The notes: a model not told the origin generated them from the sequence alone. Positions 1 through 8,953 are shown, counted from the stretch's first letter. The stretch: 64,000 nt of DNA from G965261775 sp965261775 (GCA_965261775.1 OZ253477.1:1364001-1428000), one strand, 5' to 3'. A program made the numbers and translations.

Positions 1-158
1 AAATCCGGCCGTGCGTCAATCTGCTCATCGCTCTCAAAGGTCAGTTCAAATGATTCATTGGCGATCACCGGACTGCGATCGACACTGACCTGTATTTCTG
101 CCAGACCGGATCGACAGATCGCCAGTAAAATCACTGTTATCCATATACGTTTCTGCAT
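1..158 (-). CDS. batD: BatD-like oxygen tolerance protein (N-terminal fragment)
   Basis: Only the first ~52 codons lie in the window; the gene continues past the left edge. The visible part starts with a basic residue cluster and a hydrophobic signal segment (about residues 5-20, ending near GLA), then a beta-strand-like stretch with the pattern VSVDRSPVIANESFELTF, which is how BatD proteins begin their first Ig-like periplasmic domain. It begins 4 bp after the stop of the batB-batC fusion, so it is the last visible gene of the Bat operon. BatD is an exported membrane-anchored partner of the BatA/BatB von Willebrand factor A proteins. The call depends on context as much as on the short sequence. 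Confidence 0.8.
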   Translation of the reverse strand, partial: MQKRIWITVILLAICRSGLAEIQVSVDRSPVIANESFELTFESDEQIDARPD

Positions 159-162
159 CGTC

Positions 163-1923
163 TTACCAGTATTTGTCTGTTTCGGGCGCCTGTTTTTGCT
201 GCTGGTACTGATACCGGAATTTCCTGCGCAAGAGACCGCCCGGGTCGTCCGGGATGCGTCTCAGCCATTGTTCGGTAGCCATCTGCGCTTCATCCTGTGC
301 GTCGGTGGATTCTGTTTCTTCGCCCTGTTGTTGCATAGTCGTCTGTTCCTCCCCATCAGTTTGTTCCTGCTCATCTCCTTCCGGTACGGCCCCGGTTTCT
401 TTCTGTTCTTCCCGCCCTTCCGCTGACTCCTGCCCTGTGGCCTGCGCCTGCTGTTGTTCGGATTGCGGCGCGGACTGATCCGACTGTTGCTGTCCGGAAC
501 TCTGTCCGGATTCCGACTCCTCTTGCGATTCCTGATCGGATTTCGCCTGTTGCCGCGCCTGTTCCTGTAGTTCCTTTTCAAGCAGCTCCTTGTTAAAGCG
601 GGCGTCTTCATGCTCCGGGTTGTCCCGCAAAACCTGATCATAAGCCGCCAGTGCCCCTTGATAATCGCCCTGCCTGGCCAGGGCGTTGCCCCGGTTATAA
701 AGACTGCGTGCATCGGTCTCCTGTTTTAACAGGTCTGCCGCCGCGCCGAAATCACCGGTACGGTATTGCGCCGCCGCCCGCCAGTTTTTATCCTGAAACA
801 GCCCGGCGGCGACATCGGCCTGTTTATTCTCCAGCGCCCGCATGGCCTGCTGGTCTTTATTCAGCCACAGGTCATCCCATCCAAACGCCATGGCGGTATC
901 GGGATTCAATCCTGTCAAACACAGCAGGATGACGAGATAACCCCGACGGAAGATCAGAGCTGCCAACGGCATGAGCAACAGCACAAGCCAGGGGCCAAAC
1001 TCACGCCACTGTCGGGTATTGTGTTCCGTCCCGACGGTTTTATCCGTGCGCAGATCGCGTTCAAATAACTGCTCAAAGCCCTCAATATCCTGGTCTTCGA
1101 CCCGGCTAAGCGCGTACCTGCCTTTACCGGCCGCCGCCAGACGCCGCAATAAATCCTGGTCCAGCCCCGGGATAACAATCGCGCCGTTCGCATCGGTCAG
1201 AAAACGACCGTCTTTCAGCCTGATCGGGGCGCCGTCGTCCGTGCCCACCGCGAGTATGGAGACCGGATAACCCGCGGCGGCGGCGTTGATAAAGTTCCCT
1301 TCGTCATCGGCATTGACTTCGTCGGTGATCAACAGGATATGTCCCCGCTCATGTCCGGCCTGGCGTAACAGGGTTATCGCCTTGTCAATGGCGTCCCCGG
1401 CGTTACTGCCGGGGACGGGCATGATCTCCGGCGACAATGCCGTTAATTGTGATTTGATGGTTTTGGTATCATCCGTCAGCGGTGTGACGGTGAAGGCATT
1501 GCCCGCATAGACCAGCAACGCCGTCTGGCCTTCCTGTCTGAGGTTCAGCAGGTCGCTGATTTCAAAACGCGCCCGCTCCAGCCGCGTCGGTTTGATATCG
1601 TCGGCGTACATGGAATAGGACAGGTCCAGTGCCAGCACAACGGCCGATTGTACTTGAAAGACCGGTTGCGGCAGACGTTCCCATGTCGGCCCCGCCAGCG
1701 CGATAATGGCCAGCAAAAAGGCCACTCCCGTCAGGATAATATGCCCCTTTCGCCCGCCGCTGGCGCCACTTACCAGAATATAGGGCAGTAGTGCCGGATC
1801 GCAGACGGACTCCCAGCGCCTGTTTGTCAAATGCCGTTTCGCCAGCATCCATAACAACAGCGCAAGCGGTAGCAAAGCGAGAAACCACGCGGGGCGCAAA
1901 AAGTGCAGTTCAGACATTATCAT
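163..1923 (-). CDS. BatB-BatC fusion: membrane VWA domain plus TPR protein
   Basis: 586 residues. The N-terminus has two membrane segments (about 12-27 and 62-80), then a von Willebrand A domain with the metal-site motif DLSYS at residues 100-104 and LLITDE later. A further hydrophobic segment near 310-345 ends the BatB part. Residues ~350-455 form a TPR-like region (YNRGNALARQGDYQGALAAY), followed by a Gln/Glu-rich disordered stretch and the conserved BatC tail WLRRIPDDPGGLLRRKF. Thus batB and batC, separate genes in some bacteria, are one polypeptide here. The start ATG overlaps the batA stop (ATGA), indicating translational coupling. Bat proteins are envelope proteins tied to stress tolerance and MoxR; the exact activity is not established. 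Confidence 0.9.
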   Translation of the reverse strand: MIMSELHFLRPAWFLALLPLALLLWMLAKRHLTNRRWESVCDPALLPYILVSGASGGRKGHIILTGVAFLLAIIALAGPTWERLPQPVFQVQSAVVLALDLSYSMYADDIKPTRLERARFEISDLLNLRQEGQTALLVYAGNAFTVTPLTDDTKTIKSQLTALSPEIMPVPGSNAGDAIDKAITLLRQAGHERGHILLITDEVNADDEGNFINAAAAGYPVSILAVGTDDGAPIRLKDGRFLTDANGAIVIPGLDQDLLRRLAAAGKGRYALSRVEDQDIEGFEQLFERDLRTDKTVGTEHNTRQWREFGPWLVLLLMPLAALIFRRGYLVILLCLTGLNPDTAMAFGWDDLWLNKDQQAMRALENKQADVAAGLFQDKNWRAAAQYRTGDFGAAADLLKQETDARSLYNRGNALARQGDYQGALAAYDQVLRDNPEHEDARFNKELLEKELQEQARQQAKSDQESQEESESGQSSGQQQSDQSAPQSEQQQAQATGQESAEGREEQKETGAVPEGDEQEQTDGEEQTTMQQQGEETESTDAQDEAQMATEQWLRRIPDDPGGLLRRKFRYQYQQQKQAPETDKYW

Positions 1924-2894
1924 GCCTTGCCTTGTAGCAGCATCACGATCGACATCACGATCAGCGCCATGGCCAGCGGCCAGTAAAACAATGCCGTTCG
2001 CGGCCGGAACCGTTGCGCGTCCCTGGCGACAGGCTCCAGTTGATCCAGTAATTGATAAATTCCCTGCAATTCGTCCGTGTCGTGCGCCCGAAAGTATTGC
2101 CCGCCTGTTTTCTCCGCTATCGCCTTCAGCGTTTTTTCATCCAGTTCGGCCGACGGGTTGATGCGCCTTGAACCAAAGATTGAGTTGATAATCATCTGAT
2201 CGGCGCCGATGCCAACGGTATAGATTTTTATCCCCTCACGTACGGCCAGATCCGCTGCCGCCAGCGGGTCGACTGCTCCGGCAGTATTGGCACCGTCGGT
2301 CAGCAGTATCAATATCCGCCCCTGTCCGTCCACTTCCCGCAACCGTTTGATGGCAAGACCAATCGCGTCGCCAATCGCCGTTTTCTGACCAGTAAGCCCG
2401 ATAACCGCCTCGGATAACAGGGTATTGACGGTGGCGCGATCAAACGTCAGCGGTGTCTGCAGATAGGCCTGTTCCCCGAACAGGATCAGCCCCAGACGAT
2501 CACCGATGCGCCGCTCAATAAAGGTACCGGCCACACCTTTTGTGGCCGTCAGGCGATCAACGCGTCGGCCTTTGAGAATGAAGTCCTGCTCTTTCATGCT
2601 GGCGGACAGATCGACGGCCAGCATCAGGTCTCGACCGGTTTGCGGGACCGTGACAAAGTCGCCCAGCCATTGCGGGCGCATCCCGGCCACGATCAGCAGG
2701 CACCAGGCAAACGCGGCCAGCCACAGCAGATGCGAGGCCGCATCCCGTCGTTTGTCGGAGGCCGTCTTGAACGCGCTCAAAAACGGGACATGCAGCGCCG
2801 CTTCGTCGACGTTTTCAACAGGCCGGAGAAACCGGCGCACGATAAACGGCAGGGGCAAAAGCGCAGCCACCCAGGGCCAGTCAAAAACGATCAT
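1920..2894 (-). CDS. batA: BatA-like membrane VWA protein
   Basis: 324 residues. A hydrophobic segment near 55-72 is followed by a VWA domain carrying DLSAS at residues 95-99 and LLTDGANTAG further on, which together form the metal-ion-dependent adhesion site. A C-terminal membrane helix (about 300-320, FYWPLAMALIVMSIVMLL) closes the protein. It overlaps the upstream DUF4381 gene and the downstream batB-batC gene by 4 bp each. It probably sits in the inner membrane with its VWA domain in the periplasm and pairs with BatB. The order moxR-DUF58-DUF4381-batA-batB is the standard Bat arrangement, which makes the call secure. Confidence 0.92.
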   Translation of the reverse strand: MIVFDWPWVAALLPLPFIVRRFLRPVENVDEAALHVPFLSAFKTASDKRRDAASHLLWLAAFAWCLLIVAGMRPQWLGDFVTVPQTGRDLMLAVDLSASMKEQDFILKGRRVDRLTATKGVAGTFIERRIGDRLGLILFGEQAYLQTPLTFDRATVNTLLSEAVIGLTGQKTAIGDAIGLAIKRLREVDGQGRILILLTDGANTAGAVDPLAAADLAVREGIKIYTVGIGADQMIINSIFGSRRINPSAELDEKTLKAIAEKTGGQYFRAHDTDELQGIYQLLDQLEPVARDAQRFRPRTALFYWPLAMALIVMSIVMLLQGKA

Positions 2895-3400
2895 CCGATG
2901 ACCTTCCCTTTTTGGTGGTGAAGTGTTTCTATCCAGTCCGACACCAGTTGAAGCAACGCTTCAGCATTGATGTTGCCGGATACGGGACGATAGGGCGCAT
3001 CGATCAGTACGCGCCCCGCGCCGTTGCTGAAGGCGCCACCGCCGCCGTGCTGATCGAGAAACCGCAACCAGTCCTGACCAACCAGGGACGCCGTCTGCCG
3101 CCGTCCGTAGAGACTGATGCTGATCCGTCTCAGCAGGGTCGATAATTCTTCTGTCAGACCGGTGGCATTCTGGTCAAGATCGAATTTCCACCGGATCCGT
3201 TCCAACTCTGTTTTTGCCTGATAAAATGCGGATGAAAGGTATCGTTGACGACGGCGCCATAACAGGAAACACAGGGAAACAGCCGTAATGCAGAGCAGGG
3301 CCAGTAACCACCAGCCCGGCGCCAGCGGCCACCAGGAAACGGGATCGGGTAAGTGGATGTCCCGCAAGGGCAGGTTCTTCGGATCGGACGGGGCTATCAT
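2891..3400 (-). CDS. DUF4381 family membrane protein of the Bat operon
   Basis: 169 residues. The N-terminus carries the family pattern LRDIHLPDPVSWWPLAPGWW leading directly into one membrane helix (about 29-47). The C-terminal half is a charged helical cytoplasmic domain. It overlaps both neighbours by 4 bp (DUF58 upstream, batA downstream), so its expression is coupled to theirs. DUF4381 proteins are regular members of MoxR/Bat operons; no activity is known. It is probably an adaptor that holds the DUF58 and VWA proteins at the membrane, but that is inference from position. Confidence 0.9.
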   Translation of the reverse strand: MIAPSDPKNLPLRDIHLPDPVSWWPLAPGWWLLALLCITAVSLCFLLWRRRQRYLSSAFYQAKTELERIRWKFDLDQNATGLTEELSTLLRRISISLYGRRQTASLVGQDWLRFLDQHGGGGAFSNGAGRVLIDAPYRPVSGNINAEALLQLVSDWIETLHHQKGKVIG

Positions 3401-4323
3401 CGTTGTTGAAATTGATTAATGACCGTGATCGGATCGTCTTCGGTGCGGCAGTCCATATAATGTATGTGGAAGGTTCGGGCCATGTTCAGCAACTGTTCCC
3501 GATGGTCGTGAAAACGCTGCCGGTAGTCCTGCACACGCTTTTTATCATGGCTGTCAAAGGTCAGGTCTGTTTCCCCGTCGGTGATCCGGTAATGCCCGGC
3601 AGGCGGCAGAGATGTTTCCAGTCGGTCGTAGATATGCACCATGAGCAGTTCATTATGTTGCCGTAGCCGAATGATTTGTGAGCGCGCTTGTTCGTCAAAC
3701 CCGCGAAAATCACTGAGCAGGATCACCATGCTGCCGGGGCGTACCAATTGTCGCAGGTTCAGAAACGAGTGCAGCAGCCGTTTCTGATCCGGTTTGCCAT
3801 GACCGGTACGCTGCCAGCCCGGATAGTGCACGAGATGCCTGATCAGACGCAACACCGCGGTTTTTCCCCGCCGCGGCTTCAGTTCATAGTGCAGATCGTC
3901 AGCGAAGAGGATGCCTCCAACCCGGTCTCCCCGACGACACACCACCCAGGCAAACAGGCTGGCGAGTTCTGCTGCGATGACCGATTTGAATTTACCCCGT
4001 GTTGCGAAAAACATCGCGGCGCGAAAATCTATCCACAGATGCACTGGTTTCTCACGCTCCTCGCGAAAAAGTTTCGTATGCGCCTTGCCGGTACGCGCGG
4101 TCACACGCCAGTCAATGCTACGGATGTCATCCCCGGACTGATACGGGCGCGATTCGTCATACTCCATGCCACGCCCCCTGAATGCCGAATGCCAGGCACC
4201 CATCCGCGCCGCGCTGATCTCTTTGGACTTCAACGAAAGCCCCCTGCTCTTTCGCTCCAGGGCAATCAGGCTGCTTGCGCTGACCGAGGCCGTGCCGTGG
4301 GACATTCCAACCGGAATCGACAT
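3397..4323 (-). CDS. DUF58 domain protein
   Basis: 308 residues from the chosen ATG at 4323 (MSIPVGMSHG). A longer frame reaches 4467 but its first 48 residues do not look like this family, so the internal start is preferred. The DUF58 signature is clear: GMEYDESRPYQSGDDIRSID followed by W and VTARTGKAHTKLFREE. The domain has a VWA-like fold (LWIDFRAAM, VILLSDFRGF). DUF58 proteins accompany MoxR AAA+ ATPases and are thought to be their partners. It lacks the N-terminal membrane helices of longer DUF58 proteins, so it is probably cytoplasmic. The 239-bp gap to moxR shows no gene. Confidence 0.88.
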   Translation of the reverse strand: MSIPVGMSHGTASVSASSLIALERKSRGLSLKSKEISAARMGAWHSAFRGRGMEYDESRPYQSGDDIRSIDWRVTARTGKAHTKLFREEREKPVHLWIDFRAAMFFATRGKFKSVIAAELASLFAWVVCRRGDRVGGILFADDLHYELKPRRGKTAVLRLIRHLVHYPGWQRTGHGKPDQKRLLHSFLNLRQLVRPGSMVILLSDFRGFDEQARSQIIRLRQHNELLMVHIYDRLETSLPPAGHYRITDGETDLTFDSHDKKRVQDYRQRFHDHREQLLNMARTFHIHYMDCRTEDDPITVINQFQQR

Positions 4324-4562
4324 GCTTACCCCGAGTGTTTCATGAGAAATTTTGAGTTGATCGTCCGCACGTTTCCGCGGATTATTTTTTGCGCCGCCAC
4401 GCCGAAGATGCAGGATTCCCGCTTCCGGGAGGAGGAGATTGCCGAAAAAAAGGGCGATTGATAACAAAAAGAAACAAACCGCATTCTGGCAAGGGGATTC
4501 ATGCTGACACGTTGTTTAAGGTGGATACATTTAGTATCCGCTTTTATGGCGCACCCGGAACA

Positions 4563-5522
4563 TCAGGGGACGGCCACACGCGCAATCAATTCCGAGATGA
4601 CCGTATCCGTTGTCATGCCTTCCGCCTCCGCTTCGTAATTCAAGATCAAACGATGGCGCAGTACATCATGTACTACCGCCTGCACGTCTTCCGGCCCGAC
4701 GTAATCACGACGCTGCAACCAGGCATGGGCGCGGGCGCAACGGTCCAGCGTGATGGTGGCGCGGGGGCTGGCACCGTATTGTAGCCATTGCGCCACATCA
4801 TCGCCGTAGGCGCCGGCCTTGCGGCTTGCCAGTACAATCTCCAGCAGATACCGCTCAATCCTGTCCGCCATGTACATCGACAGGACCTCATTTCTGGCAG
4901 CGAAAATTGTCCGCTGTTTAACCGGATCGGACTTTTCCGCTATTGCCTGTTTCGCCTCATCCCTTGCCAGTTGGAGTATCCGCTGTTCTTCGGCGCTATC
5001 GGGATAGTCAATGACGACATGCATCAGGAAACGATCCAGTTGCGCCTCCGGTAGCGGATAGGTGCCTTCCTGTTCAATCGGGTTTTGTGTGGCCATGACA
5101 AGGAATAGCTCCGGCAGGGAATAGGTCTGCCTGCCCACTGTGATCTGCCGCTCGGCCATGGCCTCCAGCAACGCCGACTGCACTTTTGCCGGCGCCCGGT
5201 TGATCTCGTCCGCCAGGATCATATTGTGAAACAATGGCCCCTGCTGAAAGATAAAACTGCCTTCCTGCTGCCGGTAGATGTCGGTGCCGGTCAGGTCGGC
5301 CGGCAACAGATCGGGGGTGAACTGGATACGGTGGAAATCGCCCTCAATGCCGTCAGCCAGCACTTTGACAGCGCGGGTCTTGGCCAGCCCCGGCGCACCT
5401 TCAACAAGGAGATGACCATCCGCCAGTAAGGCGATCAAAAGACGATTGATCAGTTTCTTCTGGCCGATAATATATTTCTCAATATAATTCTGTAGTCGTT
5501 GAATTTCTACAATAGTCGACAT
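4563..5522 (-). CDS. moxR: MoxR-type AAA+ ATPase
   Basis: 319 residues, normal for the family. Walker A GAPGLAKT lies at residues 42-49, Walker B MILADEINRAP at about 101-111, and sensor 1 is in VMATQNPIEQEGTYPLPEAQ. The lid region contains the MoxR pattern GASPRATI. MoxR ATPases act as chaperones that assemble or activate VWA-containing partners, and here the DUF58 and Bat proteins encoded downstream are the obvious clients. It is the first gene of the leftward operon; the region 5523-5664 must carry its promoter and that of the divergent gene at 5665. Confidence 0.95.
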   Translation of the reverse strand: MSTIVEIQRLQNYIEKYIIGQKKLINRLLIALLADGHLLVEGAPGLAKTRAVKVLADGIEGDFHRIQFTPDLLPADLTGTDIYRQQEGSFIFQQGPLFHNMILADEINRAPAKVQSALLEAMAERQITVGRQTYSLPELFLVMATQNPIEQEGTYPLPEAQLDRFLMHVVIDYPDSAEEQRILQLARDEAKQAIAEKSDPVKQRTIFAARNEVLSMYMADRIERYLLEIVLASRKAGAYGDDVAQWLQYGASPRATITLDRCARAHAWLQRRDYVGPEDVQAVVHDVLRHRLILNYEAEAEGMTTDTVISELIARVAVP

Positions 5523-5664
5523 AATGTTACTGTAAAATTATTATGGTGTGTTATCCATTGACAGTGAATTTTTAATAAAATCGGTGTGGAAAACGGGATT
5601 GTAAGAGGGTACCCTTTCCCGACACTGACTGAATGATGAGCAACGGACATTATACAACAAACGC

Positions 5665-6012
5665 ATGAATCCGACTCTCAATACCATACTCAACAGCGCC
5701 CCGCTCATTATTCAAGGGGCGAGCCGTCTGGTCAAATTGATCCGACACCGGGAAAATGAGCGAGTTCCCGACCAGGACCCCCCCGATACTGTCACCGGGA
5801 TAAAAGGTGAAGTTGAACGGTTGCACCGGCGTCTGGACACAAACGATGAATCAAATATTGAGCAGATAAAATTGATCGAAGAACTGGCAAAACAAAATGA
5901 ATTGTTAGCGGCACAGTTAAAATCGACGATCCGGCATCTGCACAGAATTTCACTGTTCACAATAGTTTTATTGATCATTTCGGTCAGCGGTATAATTATC
6001 AGCCTGCGCTAA
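5665..6012 (+). CDS. Hypothetical coiled-coil protein with C-terminal membrane anchor
   Basis: 115 residues, not recognised. Residues ~45-90 are strongly charged with heptad-like spacing (EVERLHRRLDTNDE, IEQIKLIEELAKQNELLAAQ), predicting a coiled coil. The C-terminus (about 93-114) is a single hydrophobic helix, so the protein looks tail-anchored with its coiled coil in the cytoplasm. It is divergent from moxR and about 66 bp upstream of the DUF2007 gene. No function can be assigned. Confidence 0.7.
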   Translation: MNPTLNTILNSAPLIIQGASRLVKLIRHRENERVPDQDPPDTVTGIKGEVERLHRRLDTNDESNIEQIKLIEELAKQNELLAAQLKSTIRHLHRISLFTIVLLIISVSGIIISLR

Positions 6013-6078
6013 CCTGAATATTTCCATGAAAACGGATATTGCCATTTTACTGTTTTCAATCTCAAATAATCACGGACG

Positions 6079-6399
6079 ATGAAAAAAATCTACAGCACTG
6101 AAAATATCATCATGGTTGGTATCATCCGTGGTATGCTTGAGGCCAATGGCATTGATTGCCATGTACGCAATATGGTTCTGGGAGGGGCCATGGGTGAATT
6201 GCCCGTCACTGAATGCTGGCCGGAGGTCTGGATCAAGTATGATAAAGACGCCGAGCTGGCCGGGGAACTCATTAAACAGGCACTGTCGGACAACGTTCCA
6301 AAAGACAACTGGCGGTGTCAATGCGGCGAAACGATTGAGGGTCAGTTTGGAATCTGCTGGTCGTGCGGCACGGCTATACCCTCTTCAACATCCAGATGA
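6079..6399 (+). CDS. DUF2007 protein with C-terminal zinc ribbon
   Basis: 106 residues. The N-terminal ~75 residues match the DUF2007 (putative signal-transducing protein) pattern: IYSTENIIMVGIIRGMLEANGI, then GELPVTECWPEVWI and a helix holding DAELAGELIKQAL. The C-terminus adds a four-cysteine zinc ribbon, WRCQCGE...GICWSCG. DUF2007 folds like an ACT-type alpha/beta domain and is often fused to a zinc ribbon; its ligand is not known. The frame is independent of the carboxypeptidase gene that starts 87 bp downstream. Confidence 0.85.
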   Translation: MKKIYSTENIIMVGIIRGMLEANGIDCHVRNMVLGGAMGELPVTECWPEVWIKYDKDAELAGELIKQALSDNVPKDNWRCQCGETIEGQFGICWSCGTAIPSSTSR

Positions 6400-6485
6400 T
6401 GTTAGTAACCACTAAATGTCCGCCCTTTTTCCCCGTCGTTAAACGGGACAGTCGTTCTTCTTCCATCTGGCTACTACGTGCGAAA

Positions 6486-7922
6486 ATGCCGTGCACCGGC
6501 ATAGGCCGGAGGCTGTTCGTCTTTTGTCTGCTGATGGTTTTCAGCAGTGCCTTGTCTGCTACACACAATGAACGGCATCTGCCCGCCGCTGTATCCAGGA
6601 TACTGAAGAAACACAAGTTGCCCGAACATTCGGTCAGTCTCTACATAAAAGGATACGATGATGTTGAACCGTTGCTGTCCATTAATATTGATGTGCCCCG
6701 CAACCCTGCATCAACGATCAAATTACTCACGACTTACGCTGGCTTGAGTTTGCTTGGCCCCGATTACAACTGGAACACGCGCATCCATCTTGACGGCAAA
6801 CTAAGCCGGGGGATCTTAAACGGAAATCTGATAATTGAGGGCGGAGGTGATCCTTTCTTCGTCAAGGAAACGTTCTGGCACCTGTTGTTCACGCTTCGAA
6901 ACCGCGGGGTCCGGGATATCACAGGCAATCTTTTGATTGATGACGGATTGTTTGAGGACGAAGACGGTTCGCCGGCTGATTTTGACAACAAACCCCATCA
7001 TCCCTATAACGTTTTCCCTGATGCGGCACTGCTCAATTTTCGCACGCACCAGTTTCATTTTGTCCCGTTCAAAAACAAAGTACATATCTACGCCGACCCG
7101 CCGGCCGCGAATCTGAAGATACAAAACAGACTGCGCCTGACCAAAGGAACGTGCCGGGGCAAGCACCACAGGATTCACTTCAATGTTCAGCGACAGGGTG
7201 CAACTACGACAGTCAGCTTCAAAGGCGACTATCCTGGACGTTGTGGCAATCATGAGTTATCCCGGGTCGTATTGTCCAATGATGATTACGTCTTCGGTGT
7301 GTTCAAATCCCTGTGGGAAGGTATGGGGGGAAAGATCAACGGCGGCATCGGCAAAACCTCAATCAACGGGCAGGAGCCCTTTTATGTGATACCGTCACGA
7401 CCCCTGAGCGATATTATCACGCTTATCAACAAGTACAGTAACAACGTCATGGCGAGGCAACTGTTGTTGAGCCTCGGTCGGGAAAAACTGGGGGGTGTCG
7501 GCAGTAAGGAAACCGGTCGACAGGCTATTGCCGACTGGCTGGAGGATATCGGCATCTCCGCACCGGAGCTCATTATTGATAACGGTTCCGGACTCTCCCG
7601 CCATTCGAAGATATCCGCGTATACCCTGGCCATGTTGCTTCAACATGCCGTCGGAAGTGCCTATCAGCCTGAGTTTTTCGCTTCCCTGCCTCTGGTCGGC
7701 GTTGACGGGACGGTGGAGGAACGACTTAAGGGCAAGCTCCCGCCCGGAAATGCCCGGATCAAGACCGGTTCAATTAATAATGTCAGAACAATGGCCGGTT
7801 ATGTCAAAAATAAAGCGGGGAAAGACTATATCATCGTTTTTCTGCAAAATCATCAGGGCATTCAGTATCAGGTTGGTACGCTTGTGCAGGACGAAATATT
7901 AAAATGGTTATACACACAGTGA
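6486..7922 (+). CDS. dacB: D-alanyl-D-alanine carboxypeptidase/endopeptidase (PBP4 family, S13)
   Basis: 478 residues from the ATG at 6486, chosen because it puts a signal peptide (basic start, hydrophobic LFVFCLLMVFSSALS) directly at the N-terminus; the open frame extends upstream to 6363 without a signal-like sequence. All three penicillin-binding motifs are present: SxxK as STIK (residues 76-79), SxN as SNN in KYSNNVMARQ, and KTG in IKTGSINN. The insert between SxxK and SxN is the long S13 type. The protein should act in the periplasm, trimming peptidoglycan cross-links. It appears monocistronic. Confidence 0.93.
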   Translation: MPCTGIGRRLFVFCLLMVFSSALSATHNERHLPAAVSRILKKHKLPEHSVSLYIKGYDDVEPLLSINIDVPRNPASTIKLLTTYAGLSLLGPDYNWNTRIHLDGKLSRGILNGNLIIEGGGDPFFVKETFWHLLFTLRNRGVRDITGNLLIDDGLFEDEDGSPADFDNKPHHPYNVFPDAALLNFRTHQFHFVPFKNKVHIYADPPAANLKIQNRLRLTKGTCRGKHHRIHFNVQRQGATTTVSFKGDYPGRCGNHELSRVVLSNDDYVFGVFKSLWEGMGGKINGGIGKTSINGQEPFYVIPSRPLSDIITLINKYSNNVMARQLLLSLGREKLGGVGSKETGRQAIADWLEDIGISAPELIIDNGSGLSRHSKISAYTLAMLLQHAVGSAYQPEFFASLPLVGVDGTVEERLKGKLPPGNARIKTGSINNVRTMAGYVKNKAGKDYIIVFLQNHQGIQYQVGTLVQDEILKWLYTQ

Positions 7923-8117
7923 CGGCGGAGAGGCAATGAATCATCAAGAAGCAATAATGAATGTTGTCTGCCACCACGTGGCCGGGCTTCTGTCCTGGCC
8001 AGGTTATTCGGGGATATGTTTGCGCGGGAACAACGGTGATTTGGATTTATGAGACAATGGTCGCATTATTCAGAAAGGGACTGGCTATTCTTTTTCAAAA
8101 TGCGCCTGATCGGGGTA

Positions 8118-8447
8118 TCATTTTTCAGTGCTTCCCTTGTCTTTTTTACTCTCCTTCTTTTTTTCCATATAGACACTTAAATGCTCGTCCTCCAAGGCAT
8201 CAATAACCGGTTTCAAATATTTCGGCAGAATGTACTGATGATAAACCAGCTCATTTTTATCCAACTGGCTTTCCAGATTTTTAAGAATGTTATTGATTAA
8301 CTGACTGACCGCGGCCTTCTGCATGCCAGTATCCTCAATAACCTTGCGACGCGATTGCCCCAGCACCAGTATTCGATAGGCAACATCCTTCGACCTGGCA
8401 CGGATGCGTAAACCCTTTACCGCTAGTGTAAACTGTTTGTCATTCAT
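8118..8447 (-). CDS. KorA/TrfB-like DNA-binding repressor, chromosomal
   Basis: 109 residues from the ATG at 8447; the frame continues to 8525 but those 26 residues look unlike the family. Residues 1-60 resemble plasmid KorA/TrfB repressors: a start such as MNDKQFTLAVKGLRIRARS, then a helix-turn-helix centred on GMQKAAVSQLINNIL, equivalent to the KorA recognition helix region with its AVSQ core. The C-terminus is charged and Lys/Glu-rich. KorA proteins bind palindromes of the type TTTAGCTAAA and control plasmid promoters. Here no plasmid genes are nearby. It is divergent from the 68-aa gene at 8673, with repeated ACTTGTTTA boxes between them. The family match is from memory of the motif, without a search. 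Confidence 0.7.
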   Translation of the reverse strand: MNDKQFTLAVKGLRIRARSKDVAYRILVLGQSRRKVIEDTGMQKAAVSQLINNILKNLESQLDKNELVYHQYILPKYLKPVIDALEDEHLSVYMEKKKESKKDKGSTEK

Positions 8448-8603
8448 AATGGGACCAAAGCTTTCAATCCACTTAAAAATATTGAAAGAATGAAGGTATT
8501 TAAGGAAATTACACATTATATACATCGTCCCATGACAATCACTAACAAATCACTTTGTGGAAAAAATAAAAATACAAAACCCCGAGGAAATAATATATTG
8601 TAT

Positions 8604-8653
8604 ACTTGTTTACTTTTAAATGAAAAAATCGCCTATAAAAATTAACTTGTTTA
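8604..8653. promoter_or_regulatory. Direct repeat ACTTGTTTA, candidate repressor site
   Basis: ACTTGTTTA occurs at 8604-8612 and again at 8645-8653, 41 bp apart (about four helical turns). The second copy continues as GTTTAGCCTAAT, close to the KorA half-sites GTTTAG/CTAAAC but with one extra base in the centre. The sites lie between the KorA-like gene and the 68-aa gene, so autoregulation is a natural guess. The binding itself is inference. Confidence 0.4.
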
Positions 8654-8672
8654 GCCTAATTAAGGAAGAATA

Positions 8673-8879
8673 ATGAATGACATACAACGAGAACAAACTG
8701 TAAATGCCATTTATCTTGCGATTCGCGACCAAAAATACCATTATGCAAGGGCAATGCTGGAAGTTACGCTGAAAGAAACGATCAATGAAATGCTTGACAA
8801 GGTCATCACACTGACTACTGAATATCAGGAAATTCGGCAGTTGCGACAGAAAATCAGGGAATTGAAATACGACATTTAG
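8673..8879 (+). CDS. Hypothetical 68-residue helical protein
   Basis: 68 residues, not recognised. A good ribosome binding site (AAGGAAG, 5 bp before the ATG) supports it as real. The sequence is almost entirely helical and charged, with a probable coiled coil in the second half (EYQEIRQLRQKIRELKY). It is divergent from the KorA-like repressor gene with a shared 225-bp control region, so it may be the regulated partner. No cysteine and no membrane segment are seen. Confidence 0.65.
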   Translation: MNDIQREQTVNAIYLAIRDQKYHYARAMLEVTLKETINEMLDKVITLTTEYQEIRQLRQKIRELKYDI

Positions 8880-8927
8880 TCGTTTTTATTTCTGATTTAT
8901 TGGTGATAAATTGATCTGAAAAAACGT

Positions 8928-8953
8928 CCTGGATTCACATCCTGGATTCACAT
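8928..8953. repeat. Perfect 13-bp tandem duplication
   Basis: CCTGGATTCACAT occurs twice in immediate succession (8928-8940 and 8941-8953) in the gap upstream of the EF-G2 gene. No second structure explains it; it may be a simple slippage duplication. Confidence 0.9.

Noticed and set aside
4324..4467. 48-residue N-terminal extension of the DUF58 protein
   Set aside because: Not family-like, and the ATG at 4323 gives the expected start.
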